Below, piece by piece: positions 8,526-17,792 of a stretch of 64,000 nucleotides of DNA (positions are counted from its first letter, which is position 1; every line of letters starts with the position of its first letter). A program made the translations under genes and the position numbers. Below the pieces are notes generated by a model. The model was not told the origin of the DNA and ran no database searches. It saw only the letters and a list, made by a program, of their open reading frames with translations. The stretch is from Paenibacillus sp. 19GGS1-52 (GTDB taxonomy: Bacteria > Bacillota > Bacilli > Paenibacillales > Paenibacillaceae), in assembly GCF_022369515.1 (NCBI RefSeq), contig NZ_CP059724.1, positions 3,658,001-3,722,000 of the forward strand, in the 5' to 3' direction.

Positions 8526-8850
8526 TCATGGTATTTCTTTTTGCAGCTCATGCAGTATCAGGCGACTAGTCAGAGAGGAGATCAGCTCAAGATCTTCAGC
8601 GCTAGCCGGTCTTATCGGATTATTACACTCGTTCGTGATAACAGGAAGCGATGGATCCTCCGGAATATCGATGAATATTGAATGCCGCTCGGCGAAGTAA
8701 TATGCCAAGCACTCCTTACAGGCATCAGTACCAGGAATGACCCGGAAAATCCTAGCAGCCTTCCCCCCCTAAGGGCACGAACATAATATTTCCTGCATCT
8801 ACATCTTTTGAAATTTGTATGCCAGTAGAAGAATATTCTCATACTCATAA
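8526..8850 (-). pseudogene. Remnant of an E1-like (ThiF) domain fused to JAB
   Basis: In frame with the JAB domain and separated from it only by a TGA at 8526-8528. The readable part begins near GNIMFVPLGGKAARIF and includes GTDACKECLAYYF, typical of the region after the adenylation site in bacterial E1/ThiF proteins; a second Cys pair (HCRLC) follows the TGA before the JAB domain. The N-terminal Rossmann core with the ATP-binding GxGxxG is missing; upstream of 8850 the frame closes. E1-JAB fusions are known bacterial ubiquitin-like modification proteins. Confidence 0.5.
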
Positions 8851-9010
8851 ATATCAAAAATGTAATCAGTTATGTAACCTCAAGGTAGTTATGAAAGTGT
8901 AGCGTTACAAAGCAGAATGCTGTCCTAAGTACCACCCTTCAGAGTTTCTCCAGCGGTAAATCGGTTCCTTCTATGAGATTGACGTTATAAAAAGACTGAG
9001 CGGTTATTAA

Positions 9011-9059
9011 AATAATAAAACACAGGAAGTCCCTAGGCGACTTCCTGTGTTTTATTATT
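9011..9059. terminator. Bidirectional terminator
   Basis: A 21-bp perfect stem (9011-9031 with 9039-9059) with a 7-nt loop, core CACAGGAAGTC, flanked by A and T tracts on both sides. Confidence 0.8.
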
Positions 9060-9424
9060 TTACACGTTACTTCTTTAAATGATAAATTTGTTCACTTGTT
9101 TTTAGACAATGTCGAATAAATTTTTTTTTTCAGATAGGGATTTTTGAGGAACGAGTAAATCCCTCACGATGATTCTCGACAATTCTTTTCTAATGCCTTC
9201 ACTATAGATTTCCAAGCTTTCAGCCTCCATAGTTATTAGATGATTTCTTTATTAAGTTATTGTGGAGGTTTATTGATTTGTACTTCGAGGTTTATCCTTC
9301 TTAAGCTTATATTATATTCGCTATATTACAATTATCACCATAATGAACGTAGTACCTCCTTTTGCAGATCTCTTAGACTTCATAGAAAACTTGTCTTAGG
9401 TCGACAGAAACTTCATTATCAAAT
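9060..9424. other. Gene-free stretch
   Basis: A+T-rich, no supported gene; a plus-strand frame at 9240-9467 has no ribosome binding site and overlaps the relic on the other strand. Confidence 0.4.
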
Positions 9425-9706
9425 TTATTGGTTCTTCTTTATTTTGTTTTTAAGGTGGCCAATATAGATTGAATTATCTTCAGTGAAATTGTGTTTTCGC
9501 CTCATTATTAATTCAAACTCATTGATTAACTTTGCAAATTCGTAAACGTTTGGCTCAAGTCCAAATATACGCTTCATGCCTCTATAATGGCGAAAAACAA
9601 CAACCTATGCTTCTTCATAAGAATAACCTATTTGCTGGAGTTCTATAATAACCCTTTGTGCGTAATGCCTAACCATCGTTCGTCTGTTTGTCATTTGTTT
9701 CTTCAC
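9425..9706 (-). pseudogene. Nonsense-broken small protein downstream of the DGQHR gene
   Basis: About 94 codons from a GTG at 9706. A coherent protein (TMVRHYAQRVIIELQQIGYS, then after one TAG, VVVFRHYRGMKRIFGLEP and FAKLINEFELIMRRK) is interrupted only by that TAG near 9600. It overlaps the end of the preceding small frame, as in a coupled operon. No family recognised. Confidence 0.45.
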
Positions 9707-9908
9707 TTTCTGGTTTAGGCATTCCCGACAATGTATTTCGAGAAGAAGGACAATCAGATTTTCTTATTATTTTGCACTAAATAACATCAACAATGAATCG
9801 TTTAAACTCGACCTCATTACTTGGTTTTGAAGATCTATTTAAAATTAATACTTCATGCAGGCGATTGTCAAGAAAATTGTATTTATTGAAAATTCCAAAT
9901 AACCTCAA
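9669..9908 (-). pseudogene. Nonsense-broken small protein, second of the DGQHR operon
   Basis: A TTG at 9908 lies just past the DGQHR stop. The frame reads LRLFGIFNKYNFLDNRLHEV, then NEVEFKRFIVDVI and a single TAG, and continues through MPKPESEETNDKQTNDG to a stop at 9669. Its composition is protein-like on both sides of the TAG. Function unknown; it may have worked with the DGQHR protein. Confidence 0.4.
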
Positions 9909-9915
9909 ACAATCC

Positions 9916-10911
9916 TTAAGATATTTTCATTAATGACTTTAGATCAATTGCTAATGTTTTTGAACCATTTAGCCCTTTTAGATATTTAAACGGACCCTCG
10001 GAAGACCACTCAAGTGATTTAATTCTTTGAAGATGCTTTATTATTTGTGCATAATCGATATGTTTTTTTTCTATATTTATAACTTTTCCGAAAAGTTCTG
10101 CCCCTGCAAAGGCGAGAGCATTAAGACATACAATATGAGTTATACGATATTCTTTATAATCTAACCATTCTCTGTTAAATATTTCCTTAATACCGTTAAA
10201 GTAAATAAGAGCCAGCATTAATTTCTCTTCCCTAGTTAATTGAGACGTAGGAATAGATTTAAACAATATTTCAAGAACTTTATATAAATTTTGAAGGGTA
10301 ACATGTCTACCTGCATTTCGTTTCCCTGTTAAACTACCAATAAAATGAAATGGACTATCTCCTCTAGTTATTAATTCAGTAGCAATCCAACTATAATCAT
10401 CGGAATCTCTTTTAAGGTATCTACTTAGTGAAGCACCTATACCTTTTGCTTTTGTATTAATAATATCAAACAGTTGTATTTCCTCATCTTCATCTAAGTA
10501 ATGGAATGCCAAAAAAGGGATTTGCATATCAGAGTTTGTATCTTGTGTGTAACGCTTAATTCCCCCTAATCTATGTTGTCCATCCATCAAAGATGCTCTA
10601 TTTTTACATATTAACCTACCAAAAGCTGGGCGATTCTTATCATATGCACTAAACTCCCAGTGAGCTTCTGCATTTATGAGAATTGGAGTGTAAAGAGAAT
10701 TCTCTCCTTTGGATAAATACATAGCAAAATCGTTACATCTTTTAATATCTACGGGTCTTTGATAACCTTTCCCTGATGGATGATCGAAAGGTTTTACATA
10801 AGTCAAATTAAGCGCTGAGGAGGCCGAAAGATTTCCTGCATACGTTACTTTCCCTCGCATTTTAGCCTGTAGAATATTTTCAATAACATGTTGTTGTGGC
10901 AATAAAGTCAT
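9916..10911 (-). CDS. DGQHR-domain (DndB-like) protein
   Basis: 331 residues. The hallmark LMDGQHRLGGI lies near residue 110, in the ParB-like fold shared by DndB and related DGQHR proteins; IPFLAFHYLDEDEEIQLFDIINTKAKG follows as the usual second conserved block (written here in two parts of its conserved core: IPFLAFHYLD and FDIINTKAKG). DndB regulates phosphorothioate DNA modification, but DGQHR proteins also occur alone in integrative elements, as here beside Tn554-type recombinases. No dndA, C, D or E gene is present, so a regulatory or antiphage cargo role is more likely. An XRE regulator is transcribed divergently from it. Confidence 0.75.
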   Translation of the reverse strand: MTLLPQQHVIENILQAKMRGKVTYAGNLSASSALNLTYVKPFDHPSGKGYQRPVDIKRCNDFAMYLSKGENSLYTPILINAEAHWEFSAYDKNRPAFGRLICKNRASLMDGQHRLGGIKRYTQDTNSDMQIPFLAFHYLDEDEEIQLFDIINTKAKGIGASLSRYLKRDSDDYSWIATELITRGDSPFHFIGSLTGKRNAGRHVTLQNLYKVLEILFKSIPTSQLTREEKLMLALIYFNGIKEIFNREWLDYKEYRITHIVCLNALAFAGAELFGKVINIEKKHIDYAQIIKHLQRIKSLEWSSEGPFKYLKGLNGSKTLAIDLKSLMKIS

Positions 10912-11043
10912 ATGAGTTCTCCTTAATAAGTTATTATAATCTACATAATAGGCTTTAAAACACCTTATATCAAATGGTAAATGGTAGTAAAGTGCTCTTC
11001 AAACTATTTGTCTTCTTACCTACTCTTAAAGAGAGGTGAGAAG

Positions 11044-11385
11044 ATGTCTGGTTTTTCAACTGAAGTAGGGAACAAAATAAGACAACATCGAAAAGCAGCT
11101 AATTTAACTCAAGAAAAACTGGGCGAGATATTGTCTATAGATCCTTCTTATATTGGTAGAATTGAACGGGGAGAAGCCAATATTACACTTGAAACGGTTA
11201 TAAAGGTCTCTGAAGCTCTTCGAATATCTCCCTATGATCTATTTAAGCAATCAAAAATTAATAAAAACACTGAGAAAAATGACATAATAGAAAAATTGAA
11301 TATAATGATTATGAGCTTACATATTGATGATTTAAAAATTGTTTTCCGAATAATTAAAGAGGCAATTGCCTTAATAAAAAAATGA
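11044..11385 (+). CDS. XRE-family transcriptional regulator
   Basis: 113 residues from the ATG at 11044, preceded by AGAGAGGTGAGAAG; an upstream in-frame start at 10981 lacks a ribosome binding site. The HTH_3 domain covers residues 5-60 (GNKIRQHRKAANLTQEKLG, YIGRIERGEANITLETV). The rest is a short helical tail. It is divergent from the DGQHR gene and likely controls it and the element. Confidence 0.85.
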   Translation: MSGFSTEVGNKIRQHRKAANLTQEKLGEILSIDPSYIGRIERGEANITLETVIKVSEALRISPYDLFKQSKINKNTEKNDIIEKLNIMIMSLHIDDLKIVFRIIKEAIALIKK

Positions 11386-11413
11386 TTTCATCTTTTGATG
11401 AAATCATTTTTTT
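11376..11413 (+). terminator. Terminator after the XRE gene
   Basis: AATGATTTCATC and GATGAAATCATT pair around a TTTT loop, followed by a T tract. Confidence 0.75.
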
Positions 11414-11553
11414 GATCTAATCTATAGTTTTCACTTTCTTTCTTTTATAGCTTCCTCAAATCTCTAATCGAAAAGAATTAGTTCTCTATGTAATTATTTT
11501 GTAACTCAGATACTTTAGCTTTGATCAAAAAAATAAAGAGCAGCATGTTATGG

Positions 11554-12030
11554 CTACTCTTTGAATTTCTCAAATTGTGAAACGATCCATCTTTGATTAT
11601 TTTTTGCGATATATTGCTCGGCATTAATTAGTAATTCAACAAGCTCATTTTTTTTAAATTTCATGTACCTGTTTCTAAGAGCCTGCACATCTCTATCAGG
11701 CTTGATTAAATTGTACTTTTTAGAAGACAAATCTGATTTAAAAGAAGTACTCAATGATTTTTTAAGTATTGTTTTTATTTGAACATTTTCCTTGTAATAA
11801 TTATAAAGTTCAGCGTTTGTTTTAATAGAATTAGGGTGTATACCTTTTTTCTCTTCATCAATTAGTTTTGATATTTCAGCAATCTTCCTGTACGAAATTT
11901 TAATACCCTGTTTTCGTAATTCGTCGATAGATCTTTTGCCTAGTTCAAACGTTCTATTTTTACGTTGAAGGTATATTCTATCTAGCCACGGTTTTTTAGT
12001 TTTCTTTCTGGAATTGAATGTTTGGCTCAT
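11554..12030 (-). CDS. Tn554 TnpC-like accessory protein
   Basis: 158 residues, very basic, mostly helical, starting MSQTFNSRKKTKKPWLDRIY. It overlaps the end of the large recombinase by 35 nt and has AAAGGA upstream of its ATG. Third place, small size and basic character match TnpC of the Tn554 family, which assists orientation and frequency of transposition. The assignment rests on the gene order more than on sequence. Confidence 0.6.
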   Translation of the reverse strand: MSQTFNSRKKTKKPWLDRIYLQRKNRTFELGKRSIDELRKQGIKISYRKIAEISKLIDEEKKGIHPNSIKTNAELYNYYKENVQIKTILKKSLSTSFKSDLSSKKYNLIKPDRDVQALRNRYMKFKKNELVELLINAEQYIAKNNQRWIVSQFEKFKE

Positions 12031-14059
12031 ACGATTCGTCCTTTATATACATCTCAATACCTTCAATTTCTTTTAATTCTATTTTAGCTCTCCTCGTAGC
12101 TATTTTCATCTTTTTAGCCTCCACTTCTAATCCTAATTTCATAAATCGCTGTTCACTTTCTTGTGCCCAAGTGAGATATTGTTCAATTTCGTGCCTGAAT
12201 TCAGGTTGCGGGACCTTCGCTGCACAACCCATACATGCCATCTTTGTCGGACACACTGAATCAATTGTACATATGCCACCAACTACTTTGGAGACCGTAC
12301 CTACCTTCTCTTTGTATTCTTCATAAATATCTTTGAGTTCCTCAGGGCTTCTCTGAATCCCTTGTTGAATATCAATATAGGACATCCAATTATCATGTAG
12401 AGATTCAATTGTTCCTGAAATTTGAACATTTGTTGGAGCAGCATAATAATTAGTTACACTTTCATCTTTTTGATGTAATAATTTACGTACAATATCTATT
12501 GGTAGTTTTTCAGTTTGTGCCGCATGAGTAGCGAAAGCGTGTCTTAAAAGATGGGTTTTGAGAATTACCTGTTTTCCTTCCTCCGTTTGTATAATCAAGC
12601 CATGTGTTATAAATCGAATTACAGAATTCAAAGTAAACTGATTTATATGTTGTTTATTATACTGAAATACATATTTCCTTTTTTTATCCAGCAAGTGTTT
12701 TCGTGAAATTATACTATACTCTACTTCGGGTAGGGAATCTGAATTATAGTGAATCTTTAATTCGTTAACTATCATTAATAATGTTTTAAATACACTTTCA
12801 GGCATATAGTAATTCTCTTCAGTATCTCTGCCTTTTGGGATTAATCTAAAGATATAATTTCTTTTAGTTGGTGTTACCTTCCTATCTTCGGTGATAACAC
12901 AACAATCCGGATCATAGCTTACCTGCAAAATCTCATTTATACGAGCACCGGAGTAAGATTGGATATCTAATGAAAAAATCGCAAACATACAAGCAATGTA
13001 CAAAGACTCTACATTAATAATAAGACGTGAACTCTTCTGAAAATGCTGACTTTTTGTTAAATTAAATCCTTGAGTTAACACTCCAAGATTCCTTGATAGA
13101 AATGGGTGTATATTTTCCTTAGTATCATGCCCCCACTTTTCTAAGAATGAGATACCTTCTGCTTTTCTTTGACTAGATGCAAACTTTGACCATGCGCCTA
13201 AAAGACGATTCCTAATAATTTCAAAAAACCATAATCCTTCTCCTTGAGACCCGTCTGAAAGATTAATTGATTCTACAAATTCCAAATAATACTCATTATC
13301 TGCTGATTTATTCAATGTAAAATAAAGTCTCTCATTTAAATATTCAGACTCTTCATAATCAAAAGGAAATGGTAAAGGAAGTTTCTCATTCTCAGTTTTC
13401 TCAATCATTTTATTTGTAATCTCACGCAAACGTTTAACTTGATTCCATCTAAAATGACACTGTGCTCTAATACTAGGAAGCATAGGAGTAACTGCTGAGC
13501 TCATTTCTTTTCGTTTTTTTTGTGAAGAACTCACTGCTAAGTCTCTAGCTTTGTAATCTCTATTATCAAAAGGGAATTCTGGAAAAAGAAATTTTGAGAA
13601 ATAGTCTTGGCGATTTATATCAATTCTGTTCTTAAGCCATTTGGATACGTTATATAAGAAAGATTTATAATAAGAGATCAATGCTTGTCTTTGTCTGTCT
13701 GTATGATCTTCGTAGATCTCACCAGATAAGTATTGATGAAAGTGTGTGTAGTTTAGATCTTCAATTTTAACCAGTTTAAATGCTTCAAAAATATCTATAA
13801 GTCGTTTATTTAAAGTAGACATCATTGTATTAATAGAGCCTGGAGATAACTTATGATCAGTAGCACACAGAACCGCTAAAGAAAGTTGATTTAACCATGG
13901 GCTTTGTAAACAGTTTTTGTAGATATAATTTAAACTTTGTTTATTTAAGGTATCCCACAAATACTCATTTTTTACATTTTTTAAATGAAGTATTTCATCA
14001 TCAACAATTCCCAATAAATTCTTATACCAGTCTTTCTGATCTAAAATCTCAGATGTCAT
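11996..14059 (-). CDS. Tyrosine recombinase, Tn554 TnpB-like
   Basis: 687 residues. The catalytic domain shows SYSGARINEILQVSYD (first Arg), HLLRHAFATHA (His-x-x-Arg) and ESVTNYYAAP (Tyr nucleophile, near residue 555). The C-terminal tail has a Cys cluster (ICTIDSVCPTKMACMGCAAK), probably a zinc ribbon, followed by a long helix, as in the larger Tn554-type integrase. The gene starts 3 nt after the end of the first recombinase gene; its Shine-Dalgarno lies inside that gene. It should act with it in site-specific integration and excision. Confidence 0.85.
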   Translation of the reverse strand: MTSEILDQKDWYKNLLGIVDDEILHLKNVKNEYLWDTLNKQSLNYIYKNCLQSPWLNQLSLAVLCATDHKLSPGSINTMMSTLNKRLIDIFEAFKLVKIEDLNYTHFHQYLSGEIYEDHTDRQRQALISYYKSFLYNVSKWLKNRIDINRQDYFSKFLFPEFPFDNRDYKARDLAVSSSQKKRKEMSSAVTPMLPSIRAQCHFRWNQVKRLREITNKMIEKTENEKLPLPFPFDYEESEYLNERLYFTLNKSADNEYYLEFVESINLSDGSQGEGLWFFEIIRNRLLGAWSKFASSQRKAEGISFLEKWGHDTKENIHPFLSRNLGVLTQGFNLTKSQHFQKSSRLIINVESLYIACMFAIFSLDIQSYSGARINEILQVSYDPDCCVITEDRKVTPTKRNYIFRLIPKGRDTEENYYMPESVFKTLLMIVNELKIHYNSDSLPEVEYSIISRKHLLDKKRKYVFQYNKQHINQFTLNSVIRFITHGLIIQTEEGKQVILKTHLLRHAFATHAAQTEKLPIDIVRKLLHQKDESVTNYYAAPTNVQISGTIESLHDNWMSYIDIQQGIQRSPEELKDIYEEYKEKVGTVSKVVGGICTIDSVCPTKMACMGCAAKVPQPEFRHEIEQYLTWAQESEQRFMKLGLEVEAKKMKIATRRAKIELKEIEGIEMYIKDESYEPNIQFQKEN

Positions 14060-14062
14060 TTT

Positions 14063-15334
14063 CTATTCCATCCCCTTATAAAAATCGTTAATCCAATCAA
14101 TCTCTTCTGTTGGTAATACCTCTTTAGTTGGTAATCCCGAATTAGATAAATGGTTACCCTCAAGGGCACTACGAGAATCTTTTAAATACTCTTGTTCATA
14201 TTCCTGCATTTTTTTAGCCATATTTTCATGTATCTCTCTGAATGAGGCCTCATTAAAGTAATGTTCGTATACTTTTATAGTCTCAGGATCTTTCCACTTC
14301 ATATAATTTATTAATTCATGCTTCTTCATTTCAATTTCCCCACTATCACTAGCTGTATCATAAATATTTCTAATCATATTAGTAACAAACCAGTGTCGTG
14401 TTTTGTGGATGTTCATTTTTATTTGGGCTCGAGTAATGATTTTAGACCATTGTGAGTAGAAAGCCATATAGTTATATGGATCACCTCTCCTTGTTAGAAA
14501 AATCACCTCGCTATCGGAAAGCTTTGTGAAAGTCTGTTTTTCATGAGCGTGTGTCCTTCTCTCACCATTAACATACCTAATCAATAGTTTCAAAGTATCT
14601 TGAGAAAATCGCAGGAACTTAATTCTCCTTTTCTCACTTCCTTTATTAAGGGTAGCTATCTCATATTGATTTATCCGTTGCCGATAATCTCCAATTGTTA
14701 ACTCTAGTATTTCATTTATTCGAGCACCAGTTTCGAAAAGCATTCTTATTATTACTTCATCTCTTAGAGACCAGCCAATATCGGAACCGGCTCTATAAAG
14801 GATATAAGGTAGATCTTGGTCAGCAATTATATTGGGCTTCCATTCATTTGCTACCAGCTTAAAATAAGAGTCTGATTGTTTTCGATACGAAGATTCATAT
14901 GGTATTTCTGTTCCAGCTATTTTAGGAAGACGAGGCTTATTCTCACGCATGCTAGAAGGATTAACATTCCCAATAGTAATACTATAATCAGCATCAACTA
15001 AAGGATTTTGAAACTCGTATAATTTTAACTGTAATACAGTTTTATAGAATGATTTGATAGCAGCTAAAAAGTGATTAATAGTCTGTGTACTCTTCTTTGT
15101 CATTATTACGTATTGAAAATTTTCTTTTGATCTTAATTTACAACCCATCTGATAAACTAAGTAATCCTCTATCGCTGTTCGTATAGCCAAGTGACTATCA
15201 GACCACATGACTCGGGCACCTTGGTAGTTACTACTTTTTCTAAGCCATGAAAAGAATCTTTCCAAAGTCATTAAATACGATAACGCTGAGTTCTCACTTA
15301 TTTTTTTCTGTTGGGAATAATAAAACTCTGTCAA
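14063..15334 (-). CDS. Tyrosine recombinase, Tn554 TnpA-like
   Basis: 423 residues. An N-terminal SAM-like DNA-binding domain (starting MTEFYYSQQKKISENSALSY) is followed by the catalytic domain with ETGARINEILELTIGDY, NIHKTRHWFVTNMI (His-x-x-Arg) and ETIKVYEHYFNEA (Tyr). It is first of the three-gene set, as in Tn554, where tnpA lies close to one end of the element. The element boundary should therefore lie between 15334 and 15900. Confidence 0.85.
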   Translation of the reverse strand: MTEFYYSQQKKISENSALSYLMTLERFFSWLRKSSNYQGARVMWSDSHLAIRTAIEDYLVYQMGCKLRSKENFQYVIMTKKSTQTINHFLAAIKSFYKTVLQLKLYEFQNPLVDADYSITIGNVNPSSMRENKPRLPKIAGTEIPYESSYRKQSDSYFKLVANEWKPNIIADQDLPYILYRAGSDIGWSLRDEVIIRMLFETGARINEILELTIGDYRQRINQYEIATLNKGSEKRRIKFLRFSQDTLKLLIRYVNGERRTHAHEKQTFTKLSDSEVIFLTRRGDPYNYMAFYSQWSKIITRAQIKMNIHKTRHWFVTNMIRNIYDTASDSGEIEMKKHELINYMKWKDPETIKVYEHYFNEASFREIHENMAKKMQEYEQEYLKDSRSALEGNHLSNSGLPTKEVLPTEEIDWINDFYKGME

Positions 15335-15927
15335 GGGTATACACAGTTCGTTTTCACTATTAAATACTAAGATAGAATACTTACTCTGAACGTTTATTGG
15401 ACACTTGATATGATAATAATCGCTCGCAATATATACCTCCTCCTTTGTGACACAATATATAAGATGTCTAAAATTATATATTAAATTAAAGATATTTTCT
15501 ATTAAATATTACATTGTATTTTGTACATATGTTTTAAATGAAGCAACTCTGATACCGATCAACATCAAATCAAAATCAGTTTGCTTTCTTTTAATATGAT
15601 TAGTATGCTCTGTTTTTCCCAACATAATCCTTTACTCCGCTAAAAATTGAAATCACATCCATCGTTTCTTTTATTTATAACGCTGGCTTCTGAAAGACCT
15701 TCAGAGTCCGTTTTGTCCATCCTGCAGCCATAATAAATCGTCAGCATTGCAATCAAAAATGGGCACCGGCAATCTCGAAGTGTTCATTCTTTAAGACTGC
15801 TGTGCCCTCCGTCTATACAGTACAACACAGTACAACACTTACTGGAAACAAAAAAAGCAGCGGTGGACCGCTATTTATGGTCTACCACTGCTTTTTATAG
15901 ATGAATCACCAACAACTATAAATTCAA
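15335..15927. other. Intergenic region, likely edge of the Tn554-like element
   Basis: No gene supported. A+T-rich sequence up to about 15650 changes to more G+C-rich sequence further right, consistent with an element boundary. No direct repeat could be confirmed by eye. Confidence 0.4.
15851..15897. terminator. Terminator of the OYE gene
   Basis: AAAAAGCAGCGGTGGACC pairs with GGTCTACCACTGCTTTTT with one G-T type mismatch pair; T tract in the minus direction. Confidence 0.75.
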
Positions 15928-16968
15928 TTAAGTCAGCTCCATCATCGCTTCTCTTGTAAATGGAACCAGATCATCGGTACGTCCTTCTTGAACTTTTTTA
16001 GCCCATGCAGGGTCGACCAGAAGTGCACGTCCTACAGCAACCAGATCAAACTCATTATTCTCAAGTCGTTGCACCAAACTCTCGATGCCGACGTTGGTTG
16101 CCCCTTTACCTTCCGTGAACAGACTTGTAAAGTCACCATCAAGACCAATCGATCCAACGGTGATTGTCGGTTTGCCAGTCAGTTTTTTGGTCCATCCAGC
16201 AAAATTCAGATCAGACCCTTCGAATTCCGGCTCCCAGAAACGGCGTGTGGAACAGTGGAAGATATCTACTCCAGCTTGAACCAACGGTGCGAGAAGTTGC
16301 TCCAGCAATTCCGGTGTTTCAGCCAGTTTAGCCTGATAATCATCTGTCTTCCACTGAGATAAACGCAGTACAATAGGGAATTCTGGTCCGACTACTTCAC
16401 GGCAAGCCTCAATCACTTCAACTGCAAAACGTGTGCGAGCCATCATATCTCCACCGTAACGATCCGTACGTGAATTGGTTTTCTCATATAGGAATTGGTC
16501 AATCAGATAGCCGTGCGCTCCATGGATTTCAACACCATCGAACCCAATGCGTTTCGCTTCAGAGGCTGCTTTTGCGAATTCCTGAACGATTGTAGCAATT
16601 TCAGCTTCCGAATAATCATTAACATGACCTTTGGCTCCCATATGCCAGATCTGTGGAATAATTCGACCGCCAGCTTCATGTACTTCAGATACAACATGTG
16701 CCCAGCCATTCATTGCAGCTTCCCCATAAAATTGCGGCACATTCGCTTGATTGGATGCATCCGGGTGATTAATTATCGTCCCTTCCGTCACAATAAGCCC
16801 CACTGCGTTCTCTGCTCTTCGGCGGTAATAGCTAGCAACATTCAAACCCGGGATACCGTCTGGAGAAAATTGACGCGTCATCGGCGCCATCACGATCCGA
16901 TTGGATAACTTCAAGTGACCTAACTCTATGGGTTGGAACAATGCTTCTACGGATTGAGAATAATTCAT
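15928..16968 (-). CDS. Old Yellow Enzyme-family NAD(P)H:flavin oxidoreductase
   Basis: 346 residues from the ATG at 16968 (GGAGG 5 nt upstream; the frame starts four codons earlier). TIM-barrel FMN enzyme that reduces activated alkenes such as enones and quinones in the cytoplasm. Seen: the N-terminal LSNRIVMAPMTRQFSPDG, the substrate-binding FDGVEIHGAHGYLIDQFLY region with His-Gly-Ala-His, and the FMN phosphate motif LVAVGRALLVDPAWA near the end. It lies downstream of a TetR gene on the same strand, and both promoters carry TTGAC/GTCAA palindromes. Confidence 0.88.
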   Translation of the reverse strand: MNYSQSVEALFQPIELGHLKLSNRIVMAPMTRQFSPDGIPGLNVASYYRRRAENAVGLIVTEGTIINHPDASNQANVPQFYGEAAMNGWAHVVSEVHEAGGRIIPQIWHMGAKGHVNDYSEAEIATIVQEFAKAASEAKRIGFDGVEIHGAHGYLIDQFLYEKTNSRTDRYGGDMMARTRFAVEVIEACREVVGPEFPIVLRLSQWKTDDYQAKLAETPELLEQLLAPLVQAGVDIFHCSTRRFWEPEFEGSDLNFAGWTKKLTGKPTITVGSIGLDGDFTSLFTEGKGATNVGIESLVQRLENNEFDLVAVGRALLVDPAWAKKVQEGRTDDLVPFTREAMMELT

Positions 16969-17138
16969 AATAACCTCCACATATTTCGTTTTATATAAGT
17001 TGACCTAGGAGATGTTAAACAGCAACCAGCCTGGTTAACAGCTAAACGTTACTTCCAAATGAATCAATACACGATTTTTATCGAAAATCCCCACCTCCTT
17101 CAAGGTTTCGTGGTGTATTAATCCGCCTTAAATTATTT

Positions 17139-17154
17139 TTGACTTCGTAGTCAA
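17139..17154. promoter_or_regulatory. Putative TetR operator at the OYE promoter
   Basis: TTGACTTCGTAGTCAA, a palindrome with TTGACT/AGTCAA arms, lies between the TetR and OYE genes and shares its half-site with the operator at 17761-17792. Confidence 0.6.
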
Positions 17155-17173
17155 GAATTTCACAAAAAAAAGA

Positions 17174-17749
17174 TCAAGACATGATCATGCCAAATGAAGT
17201 ACGCAGAACCGTCTCGATCTGTTCACGGGATGAACCTGATTTCTCCATAACTCTCACACCAAGAATGGTGTTATTTAGATAAGATGCAAGCTCTATACTC
17301 GTATACCGGTTGGAAATTAACTGTTGCTTCTGGCCACTACTTATGATCTTCTCTAATACCAGTTGAACCTCCTCTACCATGAGCTCAGCTTCGCGTGTGA
17401 CCTGCTCGTCATCTGTTCCGAATTCGAGTGATGCATTCACAATTAGACACCCTTGGCAGCCAGTTTCATCGTCTAAAAGGGAATGTCGTAAGGCATCTAG
17501 TTTATCACCGGGAGACGAATCCAGGGCTTCAATCTCTTTCAGTTTCGCTATAACCTGTTCACGGTAAAGTGCCAGCGCCTTCAGGAACAACGATCGCTTG
17601 TCTTTAAAAACACAGTACAAACTTTGCTTTTTGACTCCTGTAGTAAGCGTAAGGTCCTCATAAGAAGTTGCTTTGAAGCCTTGATTCCAGAACACTTCCA
17701 TAGTCTGGTGTAATACACGATCGACATCAAATTCTCTTGGTCTGCTCAT
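17174..17749 (-). CDS. TetR/AcrR-family repressor
   Basis: 191 residues. The N-terminal HTH is clear (MSRPREFDVDRVLHQTMEVF, then TSYEDLTLTTGVKKQSLY, FKDKRSLF). The ligand domain contains CQGCLIVNASLE, the Cys-containing motif seen in TetR proteins that sense electrophiles, quinones or oxidants. The start codon lacks a clear Shine-Dalgarno; the promoter region holds a long palindrome, so autoregulation and control of the OYE gene are likely. Confidence 0.88.
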   Translation of the reverse strand: MSRPREFDVDRVLHQTMEVFWNQGFKATSYEDLTLTTGVKKQSLYCVFKDKRSLFLKALALYREQVIAKLKEIEALDSSPGDKLDALRHSLLDDETGCQGCLIVNASLEFGTDDEQVTREAELMVEEVQLVLEKIISSGQKQQLISNRYTSIELASYLNNTILGVRVMEKSGSSREQIETVLRTSFGMIMS

Positions 17750-17760
17750 GGGATTAATAT

Positions 17761-17792
17761 ATCAGTTATTGACCACACAGTCAATAACTGAT
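17761..17792. promoter_or_regulatory. Putative autoregulatory TetR operator
   Basis: ATCAGTTATTGAC and GTCAATAACTGAT form perfect 13-bp arms around six bases. It lies 12 nt before the TetR start codon. Confidence 0.7.

Noticed and set aside
9240-9467. 75-codon plus-strand hydrophobic frame
   Set aside because: No ribosome binding site and it lies opposite a clearer decayed gene.
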